A stretch of 64,000 nucleotides of DNA from Roseivirga sp. BDSF3-8 (lineage in GTDB: Bacteria > Bacteroidota > Bacteroidia > Cytophagales > Cyclobacteriaceae). The stretch is from positions 2,021,001 to 2,085,000 of the forward strand of contig NZ_JBGNFV010000001.1 in NCBI RefSeq assembly GCF_041449215.1, in the 5' to 3' direction. This document shows positions 1-9,693 of the stretch, piece after piece (the stretch's first letter is position 1; every line of letters starts with the position of its first letter). The translations under genes and the position numbers were made by a program. The notes under the pieces are model-generated. The model worked only from the letters and a program-made list of their open reading frames with translations, was not told the DNA's origin and did no database searches.

Positions 1-60
1 AATTTAATTTTGGGTATTGATTAACAAGAACGAAACAACAGAATAAAATACTAGCACAAA

Positions 61-357
61 ATGTCTACCAGTTTAAGATCGACCTTTATTGCCTCTGCAC
101 TTCTATTAATGTTTAACGGAGTCTCTTTTGCTAATGTTCACATGAGGAATACAGAAGAAAAACTCCTTAAGGAAGTTATAGAGAACGCGGAAATGGAGAA
201 GGAGATCTTCTCTTTTCTGGACAAGAAGATGATCTATGTGTATGATTATGAAGGTAAGCTTATCATGTCAGGCACTAAGGAAAGCAACCTTGACCTACCT
301 GTAGACCGCAAGGTGCTGGTGGATACTGAGGACACCACTATTTTTATGGCTGACTAA
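61..357 (+). CDS. Small secreted protein of unknown function (98 aa)
   Basis: I do not recognise a family. The first 25 or so residues form a signal peptide: a short polar start, a hydrophobic stretch (ASALLLMF) and a plausible cleavage after SFA. The mature part of about 70 residues is acidic and charged with no cysteine. It contains a KKMIYVYDYEGKLI segment that could form a beta hairpin. An export to the periplasm is likely. The gene stands alone on the plus strand, is followed by a strong terminator hairpin, and converges on uvrA. The reading frame is credible because of the signal peptide and terminator; the function is unknown. Confidence 0.65.
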   Translation: MSTSLRSTFIASALLLMFNGVSFANVHMRNTEEKLLKEVIENAEMEKEIFSFLDKKMIYVYDYEGKLIMSGTKESNLDLPVDRKVLVDTEDTTIFMAD

Positions 358-382
358 GCAACAATTTTTCCTGATGAATAAA

Positions 383-413
383 GGGCTGTCCGCACTCGCG
401 GCAGCCCTATTTT
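383..413 (+). terminator. Intrinsic terminator after the small secreted protein gene
   Basis: AGGGCTG pairs with CAGCCCT and an inner CCGC pairs with GCGG around an ACTC loop, with one bulged T. The hairpin is followed by ATTTTTT. It lies between two convergent genes and probably serves mainly the plus-strand one. Confidence 0.75.
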
Positions 414-3299
414 TTACCGTTGCATCTCAATTTTCAGGAACTGGGCGGTATAACTGTCGCTTTTTGAAATAACCTCTTCCGGCGTTCCTTTTGCCACAAT
501 GTTCCCTCCTTTGTCACCACCTTCGGGACCAAGGTCTACAATGTGGTCGGCTACCTTTACCACATCCATATTGTGCTCAATGACTAAAACGGTATTTCCC
601 TTGTCTACCAGTCTATTAAGTACATCAAGCAAATGCTGAATATCCTGAAAATGCAGCCCTGTGGTAGGCTCATCCAGAATATAAAGCGTTTTCCCGGTAT
701 CTCTCTTGGATAGCTCGGTAGAAAGTTTAACCCGCTGGGCCTCTCCGCCGCTGAGGGTAGTAGCATGCTGGCCGAGGGTAATGTAGCCAAGCCCAACATC
801 ATTCAGGGTTTGGATCTTACGACGAATTTTTGGCTGATTATCGAAAAACTCAACGGCCTGCTCTACTGTCATATCGAGCACATCGGAAATGGATTTGCCT
901 TTGAAGCGAACTTCAAGGGTTTCGCGATTATATCTTTTGCCTTTGCAGGTTTCACAGGGTACGTGAACGTCTGGTAGAAAGTCCATTTCAATAACTCTCA
1001 TGCCAGCCCCTTCACAGGTTTCGCACCTTCCTCCTTTCACATTAAAGCTGAAGCGCCCGGGTTTATAGCCACGGATCTTAGCCTCAGGAAGCTCGGCAAA
1101 CAGGGCTCTGATATCGGTGAAGACTCCTGTGTATGTGGCAGGGTTGGACCTTGGGGTACGGCCTATAGGGGATTGATCTACTTCTATTACCTTGTCAATA
1201 TCTTCAAGGCCTTTTACTTTCTTGTACGAGAGGGGCTCTTTCCTGCTGCGAAAGAAATGCTGGTTGAGTATAGGGAACAGGGTATCGTGAATAAGGGTGG
1301 ATTTGCCACTACCACTTACTCCTGTGATACATATAAACTTACCGAGCGGTAGCTTAAGGTTGACATTTTTAAGGTTATGCCCACTGGCTCCGGTCAGGGT
1401 GAGGGACTTTCCGTTGCCTTCACGCCTCTGTTCGGGTATGGCTATGGTAACTTTACCCTGAAGATAACGGGCAGTGAGGCTATTATCTGCCATAAGCTTT
1501 TGGGGTGAGCCGGCGGCCACAATCTGGCCACCGTGGCGCCCAGCACCCGGCCCTATATCAATGATAAAATCTGATTCGAGCATCATATCCCGATCATGTT
1601 CTACCACAATGACGGTATTGCCCAGATCGCGAAGGTCTTTGAGGGCCTGAATGAGTTTGATATTGTCCCGCTGATGGAGGCCGATGCTTGGCTCATCGAG
1701 AATATACAGTACTCCGACGAGTTGGGTGCCTATTTGTGTGGCGAGCCTAATACGTTGTGCCTCACCACCACTGAGAGTCCGAAGCGGCCGGTTCAGGTGG
1801 AGGTAATCAAGTCCTACTCCAAGGAGAAAGCCAACGCGCTTTCTTATCTCTTTGAGTACTTCCTGGGCTATAACTTTTTGCCGGTCACTAATATTTTCTT
1901 CGACTGTATCAAACCACTGACCGAGATGGAATATATCGAGACGGGCAAGCTCAGCAATATTCTTTCCTCCAAACTTGAAGTGAAGGCTTTCTTTTTTAAG
2001 CCTGTCGCCATTGCATGAAGGGCAGGTGTTGGTGATCGTGAATTCTTCCACCCACTTTCTTACTTTATCAGACCCTGATTCACGCTGTTTCTCGAGGAAG
2101 CTGATGATGCCTTCAAACTTGGTTTTCCACTTGGTCCCGGGGTGCTTGACTGAATCGACAGCAACAGGAACACTATCACCGCGCAGCAACAGGTGTAGAA
2201 TGGGTTCGGGAAGGTCTTTGAGGGGGGTGGTAATACTAAATCCATGCTTTTTAAGTATGGATTGGATTTTTTTGAAGATCCAGATATCGCGGTATTCTCC
2301 CAGTGGGGCTAAGCCACCACGGCTAATACTGAGGGAGGGGTCTGGTATGACTGACTCATCGGTAATTTCTTCTATTACTCCCAACCCATTGCACTGGGGA
2401 CAGGCGCCATATGGGGAGTTAAAGGAGAAGGAATTGGGGGCAGGCTCATCGTAGGAAAGGCCTGTCTCGGGGTCCATGAGGTGCTGAGAAAAGTGGCTAA
2501 CGCTATCATCTTCATGCTGAAGCATCATAAGGCCTTTACCGTGCTGCAGGGCATTTTTTACTGACTGACCTATGCGGTACCTGTCTGCAGGCTTGACTAA
2601 AACGCGGTCTATTACTATCTCGATATCATGGGTCTTATAGCGATCGACCTGCATTTTGGGCTGCATCTCCATCAGCTCCCCATCTACTCTGACCCTGGTA
2701 AATCCCATTTTCCGGATCTGGGTAAAAAGCTCACGGTAGTGTCCTTTACGGCCTTTGATAACGGGGGCAAGGATGATGAGCTTCTTGCCGTCATGATTTT
2801 CAAGAATGTGATCAATTATCTGATCCTCAGACTGCCTGACCATCTTATTGCCGGTCTTGTAGGAGTAGGCTTCGGAGGCGCGGGCAAAAAGAAGGCGCAT
2901 GAAGTCATAAACTTCAGTAACTGTTCCTACGGTGGAGCGGGGGTTCTTGGAAGTGGTTTTTTGCTCAATGGAAATGACGGGGCTGAGGCCGTTTATCTTA
3001 TCCACATCGGGGCGTTCCAGCTCACCGATAAAGGACCTTGCATAGGCCGAAAAGCTTTCCATGTATCTCCTCTGACCTTCGGCATAGATGGTATCGAATG
3101 CCAGACTTGATTTACCACTCCCGCTAATGCCGGTGAATACTACCAGCTTATTGCGGGGCAGGGTGAGGTCTACGTTTTTAAGGTTATGTTCCCGAGCGCC
3201 AAATATCTCTATGAGTTCGTGGCCGCTGGGGTCATGGGTATTATTATCCTCTACAGATTCTAAAGGCTTTTGCGTTGCTTCGCCTGTTTGCATGCTCAA
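414..3299 (-). CDS. uvrA: Excinuclease ABC subunit A (UvrA)
   Basis: UvrA is the damage-recognising ATPase of nucleotide excision repair; it dimerises and loads UvrB. The protein has 961 residues, the family's usual size. It carries two ABC modules: Walker A GISGSGKS near residues 57-64 and GVSGSGKS in the second half, and two signatures LSGGEAQR. The CPSC and CETC...CETC zinc cysteines are present. In the first zinc module the leading C-x2-C is replaced by MDPETG (residues 275-280) while the trailing CPQC (300-303) remains, so that module probably binds no zinc in the usual way. Many Bacteroidota carry more than one UvrA, so this may be one of two. An internal ATG two codons downstream could also be the start. 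Confidence 0.97.
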   Translation of the reverse strand: MSMQTGEATQKPLESVEDNNTHDPSGHELIEIFGAREHNLKNVDLTLPRNKLVVFTGISGSGKSSLAFDTIYAEGQRRYMESFSAYARSFIGELERPDVDKINGLSPVISIEQKTTSKNPRSTVGTVTEVYDFMRLLFARASEAYSYKTGNKMVRQSEDQIIDHILENHDGKKLIILAPVIKGRKGHYRELFTQIRKMGFTRVRVDGELMEMQPKMQVDRYKTHDIEIVIDRVLVKPADRYRIGQSVKNALQHGKGLMMLQHEDDSVSHFSQHLMDPETGLSYDEPAPNSFSFNSPYGACPQCNGLGVIEEITDESVIPDPSLSISRGGLAPLGEYRDIWIFKKIQSILKKHGFSITTPLKDLPEPILHLLLRGDSVPVAVDSVKHPGTKWKTKFEGIISFLEKQRESGSDKVRKWVEEFTITNTCPSCNGDRLKKESLHFKFGGKNIAELARLDIFHLGQWFDTVEENISDRQKVIAQEVLKEIRKRVGFLLGVGLDYLHLNRPLRTLSGGEAQRIRLATQIGTQLVGVLYILDEPSIGLHQRDNIKLIQALKDLRDLGNTVIVVEHDRDMMLESDFIIDIGPGAGRHGGQIVAAGSPQKLMADNSLTARYLQGKVTIAIPEQRREGNGKSLTLTGASGHNLKNVNLKLPLGKFICITGVSGSGKSTLIHDTLFPILNQHFFRSRKEPLSYKKVKGLEDIDKVIEVDQSPIGRTPRSNPATYTGVFTDIRALFAELPEAKIRGYKPGRFSFNVKGGRCETCEGAGMRVIEMDFLPDVHVPCETCKGKRYNRETLEVRFKGKSISDVLDMTVEQAVEFFDNQPKIRRKIQTLNDVGLGYITLGQHATTLSGGEAQRVKLSTELSKRDTGKTLYILDEPTTGLHFQDIQHLLDVLNRLVDKGNTVLVIEHNMDVVKVADHIVDLGPEGGDKGGNIVAKGTPEEVISKSDSYTAQFLKIEMQR

Positions 3300-3356
3300 A
3301 ATTAAAGGAAAAATTCGGGTCTGTACCGAATGATAACGTAAGAGGGGCCCGCGTTG

Positions 3357-4370
3357 TTAGGGGGTGGCTATTTGTGTCTTACTTTCAGCATAGTTGGACT
3401 CCTCACTTTCCATTGAACGAATGGTGAACTGGGGAGGGTTCCGGGGTACGAGTATTTGGTAGCTGTTGCCCTTACTTACGGTAAGTGACCTACCTCTGAG
3501 CCAGGGGTTGTACTGCTTGAGAATTTTGTAGTTGATCCCGAGGTCTATTGCGTAGTCAACAAAGTTTTTTACGTCATGATCAATAGTCACTACCCTCAGG
3601 TCTTCATTTCCATACATATGATCGCTGGGGAAATCATAACCGTACTTGGCTCTGTTTTCGTAAATCTCTTTCAGTGCCAGCGCACGAAACAGGTAGCGGC
3701 TGGTTTCCTCATTAAGGAGGAGGTCATAATAGCTAATTACGCGCTGATCTTTCAGTCGCTTATCCAGCCCGTACATGCCAATATTGTAACTGGCGGCGGC
3801 ATTGGTCCAGGAACCAAATTTAGCGTAGCTTTTATTGAGGTATTTGGCGGCGGCTTCTGTGCTTTTTATAGGATCATACCGCTGATCTACCTCAACATTC
3901 ACCTCAAGACCAAGCTCCTTGGCAGTGATATCTCTTAACTGCCAGAACCCTGTTGCCCCTGCAGGTGACACTACATTTTTGAGGCCACTTTCAATAAGAG
4001 CGAGGTATTTGAAGTCATCGGGGATATTATTTTCTGCCAGTATTTTCTCAATGGCTGGCATCCACCGATTAGCACTTTTGAGAATGGAGATGGTACTCGA
4101 GTGATAGTAAAGATTTGTATAAATCTCCCTGTCGAGTCTTTCTCTGACATCGGGGTCTTCCAGTGGAACTACCTCTCCTGCAAATGTAAGATTATCAGGT
4201 AGATCGTATGTATTTACTATGTCAAACGGCTTATCTGCGAGGGGTACTTGTTGATAGTCAACAGGTTGAGATGGGGATTCAGCGATTTCACCTGATCCGC
4301 TATTGTAAAAAAGGACACCGAAAAGGACGGCAATCAAAACCCACTGAGCAACTATCAAATATCCCTTCAT
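3357..4370 (-). CDS. Membrane-anchored lytic transglycosylase (SLT domain)
   Basis: This protein likely cleaves the peptidoglycan glycan strand to give 1,6-anhydro-muropeptides, acting in the periplasm. The N-terminus has one hydrophobic segment (about residues 4-22), a signal anchor. The SLT domain follows, with the catalytic glutamate in ALIESGL (about residue 127 from the chosen start), then SPAGATGFWQ and AAASYNIG, typical of MltD-like enzymes. The C-terminus (NSYQILVPRNPP) looks like the end of a degraded LysM-like repeat. I chose the ATG at 4370 because the upstream alternative at 4418 would overlap the preceding gene by 44 bases and add a polar leader before the anchor. The gene follows the LOG-family gene by 4 bases, so the two are probably co-transcribed. 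Confidence 0.85.
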   Translation of the reverse strand: MKGYLIVAQWVLIAVLFGVLFYNSGSGEIAESPSQPVDYQQVPLADKPFDIVNTYDLPDNLTFAGEVVPLEDPDVRERLDREIYTNLYYHSSTISILKSANRWMPAIEKILAENNIPDDFKYLALIESGLKNVVSPAGATGFWQLRDITAKELGLEVNVEVDQRYDPIKSTEAAAKYLNKSYAKFGSWTNAAASYNIGMYGLDKRLKDQRVISYYDLLLNEETSRYLFRALALKEIYENRAKYGYDFPSDHMYGNEDLRVVTIDHDVKNFVDYAIDLGINYKILKQYNPWLRGRSLTVSKGNSYQILVPRNPPQFTIRSMESEESNYAESKTQIATP

Positions 4371-4374
4371 AGAT

Positions 4375-5133
4375 CTAAAAGTTTGGCGATAATAAGTACT
4401 TGGCGTAAAAGTCGTCAATTACTTTAACTGCATCAGAGGGGTCGTCTACCACTGAAAACAGATCTAAATCCTCAGAATTGATATTCTTCTCTCTTCTGAG
4501 CAGCACATCTTTAATCCAGTCTACCAAACCTGACCAATAATCTTTACCTACAAGTACTATAGGGAAACGACCGATCTTTTTAGTCTGGATAAGGGTAAGT
4601 GCTTCGAATAGCTCATCGAGTGTGCCGAAGCCACCAGGCATGACGACAAAACCCTGAGCGTATTTGACGAACATTACTTTCCTAACAAAAAAATAATCAA
4701 AAGTGATCAATTTGTCAGGGTCTATGTAAATATTATTGAACTGCTCGAAAGGTAAGATAATATTTAATCCTACAGATTTTCCTCCCTCACGCTTAGCACC
4801 TTTGTTACCAGCTTCCATAATACCAGGACCGCCTCCGGTGATAACGCCATAACCGTGGCGTACAAGCTTTGCGGCGATCTCCTCGGCCATTATATAGTAT
4901 GGGTGATTATCGAGGGTACGTGCACTACCGAAGATGGACACGCAAGGGCCTATCTTGGTAAGCTTTTCGAAGCCTTCGACAAACTCGGACATTATTTTAA
5001 ATATGGCCCAGCTATCTGCGATCTTGATTTCATTCCAGTCGCGGTCTTTGAAGGCCTGACGAATTTTTATTTCATCTTCGTTCAGGTTTGCTCCCTCTTT
5101 GTGCTCGGGGAGCTTTCCTTTTATTTCTGTCAT
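4375..5133 (-). CDS. LOG-family (TIGR00730) Rossmann-fold protein
   Basis: Members of this family are cytokinin riboside 5'-monophosphate phosphoribohydrolases (LOG) or related nucleotide hydrolases; bacterial relatives hydrolyse AMP and similar nucleotides. The protein has 252 residues. Visible signatures are GGGPGIMEAGNKGA (about 100-113) and PGGFGTLDE (about 166-174), the latter being the substrate-binding and catalytic PGGxGTxxE motif. About 60 N-terminal residues precede the Rossmann fold, longer than in the shortest LOG proteins. It is cytosolic. The true substrate cannot be told from the sequence. Confidence 0.88.
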   Translation of the reverse strand: MTEIKGKLPEHKEGANLNEDEIKIRQAFKDRDWNEIKIADSWAIFKIMSEFVEGFEKLTKIGPCVSIFGSARTLDNHPYYIMAEEIAAKLVRHGYGVITGGGPGIMEAGNKGAKREGGKSVGLNIILPFEQFNNIYIDPDKLITFDYFFVRKVMFVKYAQGFVVMPGGFGTLDELFEALTLIQTKKIGRFPIVLVGKDYWSGLVDWIKDVLLRREKNINSEDLDLFSVVDDPSDAVKVIDDFYAKYLLSPNF

Positions 5134-5233
5134 TCTTAAAAATTAGGTTGTATTTTAAAAAAAGGGACGTAAAATAACCCTTATCAAAGAATTTGCCAAA
5201 ATAGAGGCGATACTTTTTTACTAACGATGGCTC

Positions 5234-6142
5234 TTACAGGAGGTCTTTGAGTGCCTGATCTACATGGGGGTAGCTAAAATCAAACCCGGTATGACGTATT
5301 TTTTCACTACTAACCCTATTACCTCCCAATACGATCTGTGACATTTCACCAAGAACCATTTTCAGCATAAAGGCAGGCACGGAAGGTAAAAACACAGGTT
5401 TCCTGAGAGCTTTGCCAATTTGTTTGGTCAATTCTTTATTAGTAACAGGATAAGGGGCTACGGCATTATACGGTTGATTTTCCATGCGGTTGCTTGTAAG
5501 TGCATGCGCGAGAATGCCACATAGGTCTTGTATATGTATCCAGCTAACGTACTGACTGCCGTCACCTAGTGGAGCGCCGAGGCCAAAACGTACGGGTTTA
5601 GCCATTTTAGGAAGTGCTCCACCTTCTTCAGCTAATACTACCCCTATTCTGATCCTGACTTCGGGTACATCTATCTGATGAAATTTTTTTACCTCTTCTT
5701 CCCATCTACTGGTAACATCGGCCAGGAAATCTGTGCCGTGACCACTTTCTTCCGTTATCCATTTATCGCCGGTATCCATTCCATAATAGCCGATGGCGGA
5801 GGCGGAAACGAACCGCTGCAGGGGATAGCCTCCCTGGCTTATGGTATCAAAAAGGAGGCGGGTGCTTTGGGTCCTGCTGTTCATAATAACTTTCTTGCGG
5901 CTATCGGTCCATTTTTTATCGGCAACGCCTGCACCGGCGAGGTGAATAATATAGTCTGCAAAATCAAGGGCTTCCCGTTGAATGTAGCCTTTATCTATGT
6001 CCCACAGGTAGGTGGTAATGCTGCTGTCCGGAGAAGGGCTACGGCTGAGGTGGGCAACATGGTATCCTTTGGAAATGAGAAGGAGGGTAAGGTGGTGTCC
6101 GACAAGGCCGGTACCTCCGGTGATAAGTACATTTTTAGGCAT
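5234..6142 (-). CDS. TIGR01777 family NAD(P)-dependent epimerase (YfcH/SDR39U1-like)
   Basis: An extended short-chain dehydrogenase of 302 residues. The dinucleotide-binding motif GGTGLVGHHL lies at residues 9-18. IIHLAGAGVADKKW and SASAIGYYG with the active-site tyrosine follow, and the C-terminal DUF1731-type region ends the protein. Family members are close to SulA-like cell-division inhibitors of cyanobacteria and to YfcH, but no substrate is established. The gene lies about 100 bases from the LOG gene on the same strand, so co-transcription is possible. Confidence 0.88.
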   Translation of the reverse strand: MPKNVLITGGTGLVGHHLTLLLISKGYHVAHLSRSPSPDSSITTYLWDIDKGYIQREALDFADYIIHLAGAGVADKKWTDSRKKVIMNSRTQSTRLLFDTISQGGYPLQRFVSASAIGYYGMDTGDKWITEESGHGTDFLADVTSRWEEEVKKFHQIDVPEVRIRIGVVLAEEGGALPKMAKPVRFGLGAPLGDGSQYVSWIHIQDLCGILAHALTSNRMENQPYNAVAPYPVTNKELTKQIGKALRKPVFLPSVPAFMLKMVLGEMSQIVLGGNRVSSEKIRHTGFDFSYPHVDQALKDLL

Positions 6143-6275
6143 GGAATTTCACATTTATTGATACAACAGCCGCTTAATAGTAGTGTTTTTAGCCCACATT
6201 ATGAACTGTAAAAAATTAACTTACAGATGACCTGATCTACTCATTATATGGTCAGCTCTTTTATATTTTGCGCTC

Positions 6276-6706
6276 ATGAAATCAATACTTAGCGGATCAA
6301 TCTTATTGCTGTTATTTAAAATAGTTTGGGGCTATACCTGGATGTAAAAATAGCCCGGAGGAGGTGACGGAGATACTAGGCAAACCTGATACGGTCTTTA
6401 CGAAAAGAAAGTATGGTGGACAAGCGCGTTCACTTCCAGGTATATGGCGAGAAAAACATTAACCTGCAATATGAGGGGGGTGATAAACTATCGGAGATAG
6501 TGGTAAAGAACCCTGAGTTGCCTTTTGCACAGGAGTCAATTGAGGCATTTGGGCTAGACATGTTGCCTCCTACTCAGCACCAGGAGAGGGTTTTGATAAA
6601 CTGGAAGTCGTATCCTGACTTCAGTAACGTATCTATCTACGCGAAGGGATATGCTGAGGGTGGGGAGCCAAATCAGTATGACTTTTACTTCAGGTACAAA
6701 AAATAA
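6276..6706 (+). pseudogene. Small lipoprotein gene apparently broken by two frameshifts
   Basis: Three reading frames join into one plausible lipoprotein. The ATG at 6276 opens a signal peptide (MKSILSGSILLLLF...) that stops at 6343-6347. The next frame (+1) supplies GCKNSPEEVTEILGKPDT (cysteine codon at 6343) and KRKYGGQ. A second +1 shift near 6405-6425 leads into the third frame, which runs from about 6413 to the stop at 6706 and ends in FYFRYKK. The third part alone would be 97 residues without an export signal. I infer a decayed gene or two assembly errors; a functional start at 6413 is less likely. The product family is unknown. Confidence 0.6.
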
Positions 6707-6707
6707 A

Positions 6708-6726
6708 GGGCTGGAAAAACCAGCCC
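6708..6726. terminator. Bidirectional terminator hairpin
   Basis: GGGCTGG, loop AAAAA, CCAGCCC. A-rich sequence lies to the left and TTATTT to the right. It separates the convergent broken lipoprotein gene and the TonB-dependent receptor gene. Confidence 0.7.
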
Positions 6727-6756
6727 CTTATTTACTATGTTTGCTTATGAAGGTAC

Positions 6757-9612
6757 TTATTCAATAAGGTAAGTCACTCCCAGTGAGAATGTCTGACCTG
6801 TGTTAAAATTGCTCCAGATATAATCTCTACCATTATAGTTGAGTTCTTCTCTGTAGGTGGAGTTAAGGATGTTTGAAGCCTTTGCTTTTACACTCCAATG
6901 TTCACCAATGCCCTTTTTTACTGTTAGAGAGAGATCAGGTCTTGGTTGTTCATAAATGAAGGGCAAAGCAAGGGAAACGGCTGTAATTCTTTCACCAAAC
7001 ACGTTGTAAACTGCATTTATATCCCAACCTGACTCCAGGTTATTATAGCTTAGTCCGGCGTTGATGATATAAGGTGACTGATTATACAGAGGCCTCGTAT
7101 CTTCAGCAGTTGGATCAAATACTCTACGTGCAATTAGCTCCTCATCAGAAAGATTAACTTTAGAATCTACTAAGGTTATATTTACTGAGGCCCGGAAATC
7201 CTTGAGAGCGGGTGTTAAGAAGCCGAGTGTTTTGCGAGCTTCCAGCTCTAAGCCAAGGAGGGTAGCCTGATTAACATTCTGAAACTCAAAAAGAAGATTA
7301 TTATTCTGAGGGTTAACCGTACGCTCGATAGGACTATCCATGTTTTTATAGAAAACACTTGCGGAAAGATAGTCCTGTGCCGCCGGATACCATTCCCAAC
7401 GGAGGTCAAGATTATCTATCAGGGTTCTTTCAAGGTTGGGGTTACCCTGAAGGGCAGGGTCTCCCTGGAATGAAAAAGTTACTAAGGGGGCGAACTCTCG
7501 GAATGAAGGCCTTGCAAGGGTCCTACCATAGGCTCCGCGAATATTCATATTTTCCTCAACCTCATATGTCAGGTTGATGGAGGGAAGAACATCGAAAGCC
7601 TTAATATTTCCCGTAATCCTTCCACCAATACCTGGTACTTCATTGAGCGTTCTCAGATTTTGATCAGTATTCTCAACCCGAGCACCAACTATAGCTTTAA
7701 AGCTTTCTGTAATAGGCAACTCGCCCATTATATATCCAGAAATGATAGTTTGATCAGCTTTATAATTATTTTCTTCCCGAGTACCATCTATAAGATAAAG
7801 GCCAAAACCGCCATCACTTGTATATCCTAAATTTTCCTGAGCGAGATAATCATCAATGTCTCCAGCATATCTTTCAGCTCCGTTACCTCTAACATACTCA
7901 AGACGTCTTTCATTGTACTCTCTTTCTTTGAATCTGTATGCAGCACCAAATCGTATCTTGGCTTCTTGATCATTCCACCCCGCTGTAGGTATTGTTATGT
8001 CTACCTTATTATCAAAGCTACTTTCTTCCATACCCCGGAAGTAACGACCAGGGCGGTTAAGATTTGACTGAATAAAGGAAGTATCACCTTCTTGCGCGAT
8101 ATAGTTATTTGTGAAGAAACGAAGGTCAGGTTCATCAAATGAACCTAAGGAATAAGAACTCAACCATTCAACTTCAGCATTATTTATTCCTGGAATGGTA
8201 TGGGTACCCTGTAACTGACCAGTATTGATGTATCGTTCTTTAAAATAAATTGTACGAGTTTCGTAAAAGTTGGAGTTATCTATCCAGGGGTTTACTGTAC
8301 CCGATAAACTCCAGTTTCCCTCCAAATACCTGGCTTCTTTAATACCACTTTGGTTTCGAAGAAGGGTAGCCTGTATCTTATGGAAGTTATTTAGCTTAAT
8401 AGCACCCGCAACCATGGCTCCCCATGTTACGCTTTCCGATCCAGCTTCATCATTGAGAAGAAAATCAGTATTTCCTTCCAAGGTACCAACTCCCGCGCTA
8501 ACTCCACTATATCGTCCAACAAATCCATCAGATATAGCAGAATAGTCTCTATCGTATGAAAGAGATCCAATAAGACCTAACTGTTTTTCACCAATATTCA
8601 GCTGATCTCCAATAGCCACACTAAAACTTTGGTTTAGGAAGGGCTGTTTAGAAGAGGGCTCGAACTCCGTATTTTCAAAACTTTTAGTTGCTGCATCCAA
8701 GGCAGCCGGGTCTTCATAGCGCTCAGGAAATGTAGCATTAGTGTATTGCTTTATCTGGGCCGGCAACTCACGTGTGCCATCGTCTATTCCTAGCCAGTCA
8801 AGTCCACCGCCCTCGTAGGTGAGGAAATTATCATTGAATGATGAAACTGTATTATATCCAAGGGAGGCACTAACCTGAAATGTAAACCTGTCAGGAAAAT
8901 CTTTTGTAGCAATATCTACTAGACCTCCTGAAAAGTCACCGGGAAGATTAGGAGAAAAGGTCTTATAGACAATGATATTGTCTATAAGGTTACTGGGGAA
9001 AAGGTCTAATTGTACAGAGTTACGGTTAGGATCTAACCCAGGAAGGTCGGCACCATTGAGTGTAGTTTTGCTATAGCGATCACCCAGGCCACGTACATAA
9101 ACGTACTTACCTTCCTGTACGGTTACCCCGGTAACACGCTTGATGGCTGCACCAGCGTCACCGTCGCCATTTCTGCTAAACATGTCTGCAGATATGGCAT
9201 CAAGAACCACGGGAGATTTTTTCTGTACGGTAAGCAGGGCTGTTTCGCTACTTTTAATAGCCTCGGCTGTTACTACTACTTCTTCGAGCACATCGTCCTC
9301 TACAGCAAGTCTTACGGTAAGAACCTCTGTTTCACCAGCTTCTAACCGGATGTCTCTGATAGTTTGTGTCTGGTAAGAGACGTAGGAAACCTGCACGCTA
9401 TAAGTGCCAGGAGCAAGATTGGGGATTGATGCCTTTCCGTCGAGGTCGGCGGCACCACCTGTGGTAGTACCTTCCAACGCGACGTTGGCACCGATCAGGG
9501 CTTCGCCTGTTTCGTCATCTACAACGGTCACACGAATGGTACCGTTGTTCTGTGCAAATGCCGCAATTCCAAATACGAGGAAAACAGCAGATAAAATTAC
9601 CTTCTTAAGCAT
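6757..9612 (-). CDS. TonB-dependent outer-membrane receptor
   Basis: The protein has 951 residues. A signal peptide (1-20, ending AAFAQ) is followed by a carboxypeptidase-regulatory-like beta-sandwich (about 24-105, with VTVVDDETGEALIGANV). The plug domain (about 125-235, with YVYVRGLGDRYSKTTLNGA) and the 22-stranded barrel follow. It would import a ligand across the outer membrane using TonB energy. No SusD partner is next to it, so it is not a standard SusC/D pair. Its partner is probably the beta-helix lipoprotein upstream, although an intrinsic terminator lies between the two genes. The substrate cannot be named from the sequence. Confidence 0.93.
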   Translation of the reverse strand: MLKKVILSAVFLVFGIAAFAQNNGTIRVTVVDDETGEALIGANVALEGTTTGGAADLDGKASIPNLAPGTYSVQVSYVSYQTQTIRDIRLEAGETEVLTVRLAVEDDVLEEVVVTAEAIKSSETALLTVQKKSPVVLDAISADMFSRNGDGDAGAAIKRVTGVTVQEGKYVYVRGLGDRYSKTTLNGADLPGLDPNRNSVQLDLFPSNLIDNIIVYKTFSPNLPGDFSGGLVDIATKDFPDRFTFQVSASLGYNTVSSFNDNFLTYEGGGLDWLGIDDGTRELPAQIKQYTNATFPERYEDPAALDAATKSFENTEFEPSSKQPFLNQSFSVAIGDQLNIGEKQLGLIGSLSYDRDYSAISDGFVGRYSGVSAGVGTLEGNTDFLLNDEAGSESVTWGAMVAGAIKLNNFHKIQATLLRNQSGIKEARYLEGNWSLSGTVNPWIDNSNFYETRTIYFKERYINTGQLQGTHTIPGINNAEVEWLSSYSLGSFDEPDLRFFTNNYIAQEGDTSFIQSNLNRPGRYFRGMEESSFDNKVDITIPTAGWNDQEAKIRFGAAYRFKEREYNERRLEYVRGNGAERYAGDIDDYLAQENLGYTSDGGFGLYLIDGTREENNYKADQTIISGYIMGELPITESFKAIVGARVENTDQNLRTLNEVPGIGGRITGNIKAFDVLPSINLTYEVEENMNIRGAYGRTLARPSFREFAPLVTFSFQGDPALQGNPNLERTLIDNLDLRWEWYPAAQDYLSASVFYKNMDSPIERTVNPQNNNLLFEFQNVNQATLLGLELEARKTLGFLTPALKDFRASVNITLVDSKVNLSDEELIARRVFDPTAEDTRPLYNQSPYIINAGLSYNNLESGWDINAVYNVFGERITAVSLALPFIYEQPRPDLSLTVKKGIGEHWSVKAKASNILNSTYREELNYNGRDYIWSNFNTGQTFSLGVTYLIE

Positions 9613-9642
9613 TTTTTAATAGAATTTGAGAAACCATTCAAA

Positions 9643-9669
9643 AAGCACCCGCCCTCATGGCGGATGCTT
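9643..9669 (-). terminator. Intrinsic terminator between the lipoprotein and receptor genes
   Basis: On the minus strand AAGCATCCGCC, loop ATGAG, GGCGGGTGCTT is followed by TTT: an 11-bp stem with one G-T pair. It sits 25 bases after the lipoprotein stop and 31 bases before the receptor start. It either ends a separate transcript or sets a ratio between the two genes. Confidence 0.75.
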
Positions 9670-9693
9670 CTTTAAAGTTTTTATGGGGTATGA

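Noticed and set aside
1596-2018. Open frames on the plus strand inside uvrA
   Set aside because: They are antisense to a fully conserved UvrA and show no signal peptide, motif or operon context.
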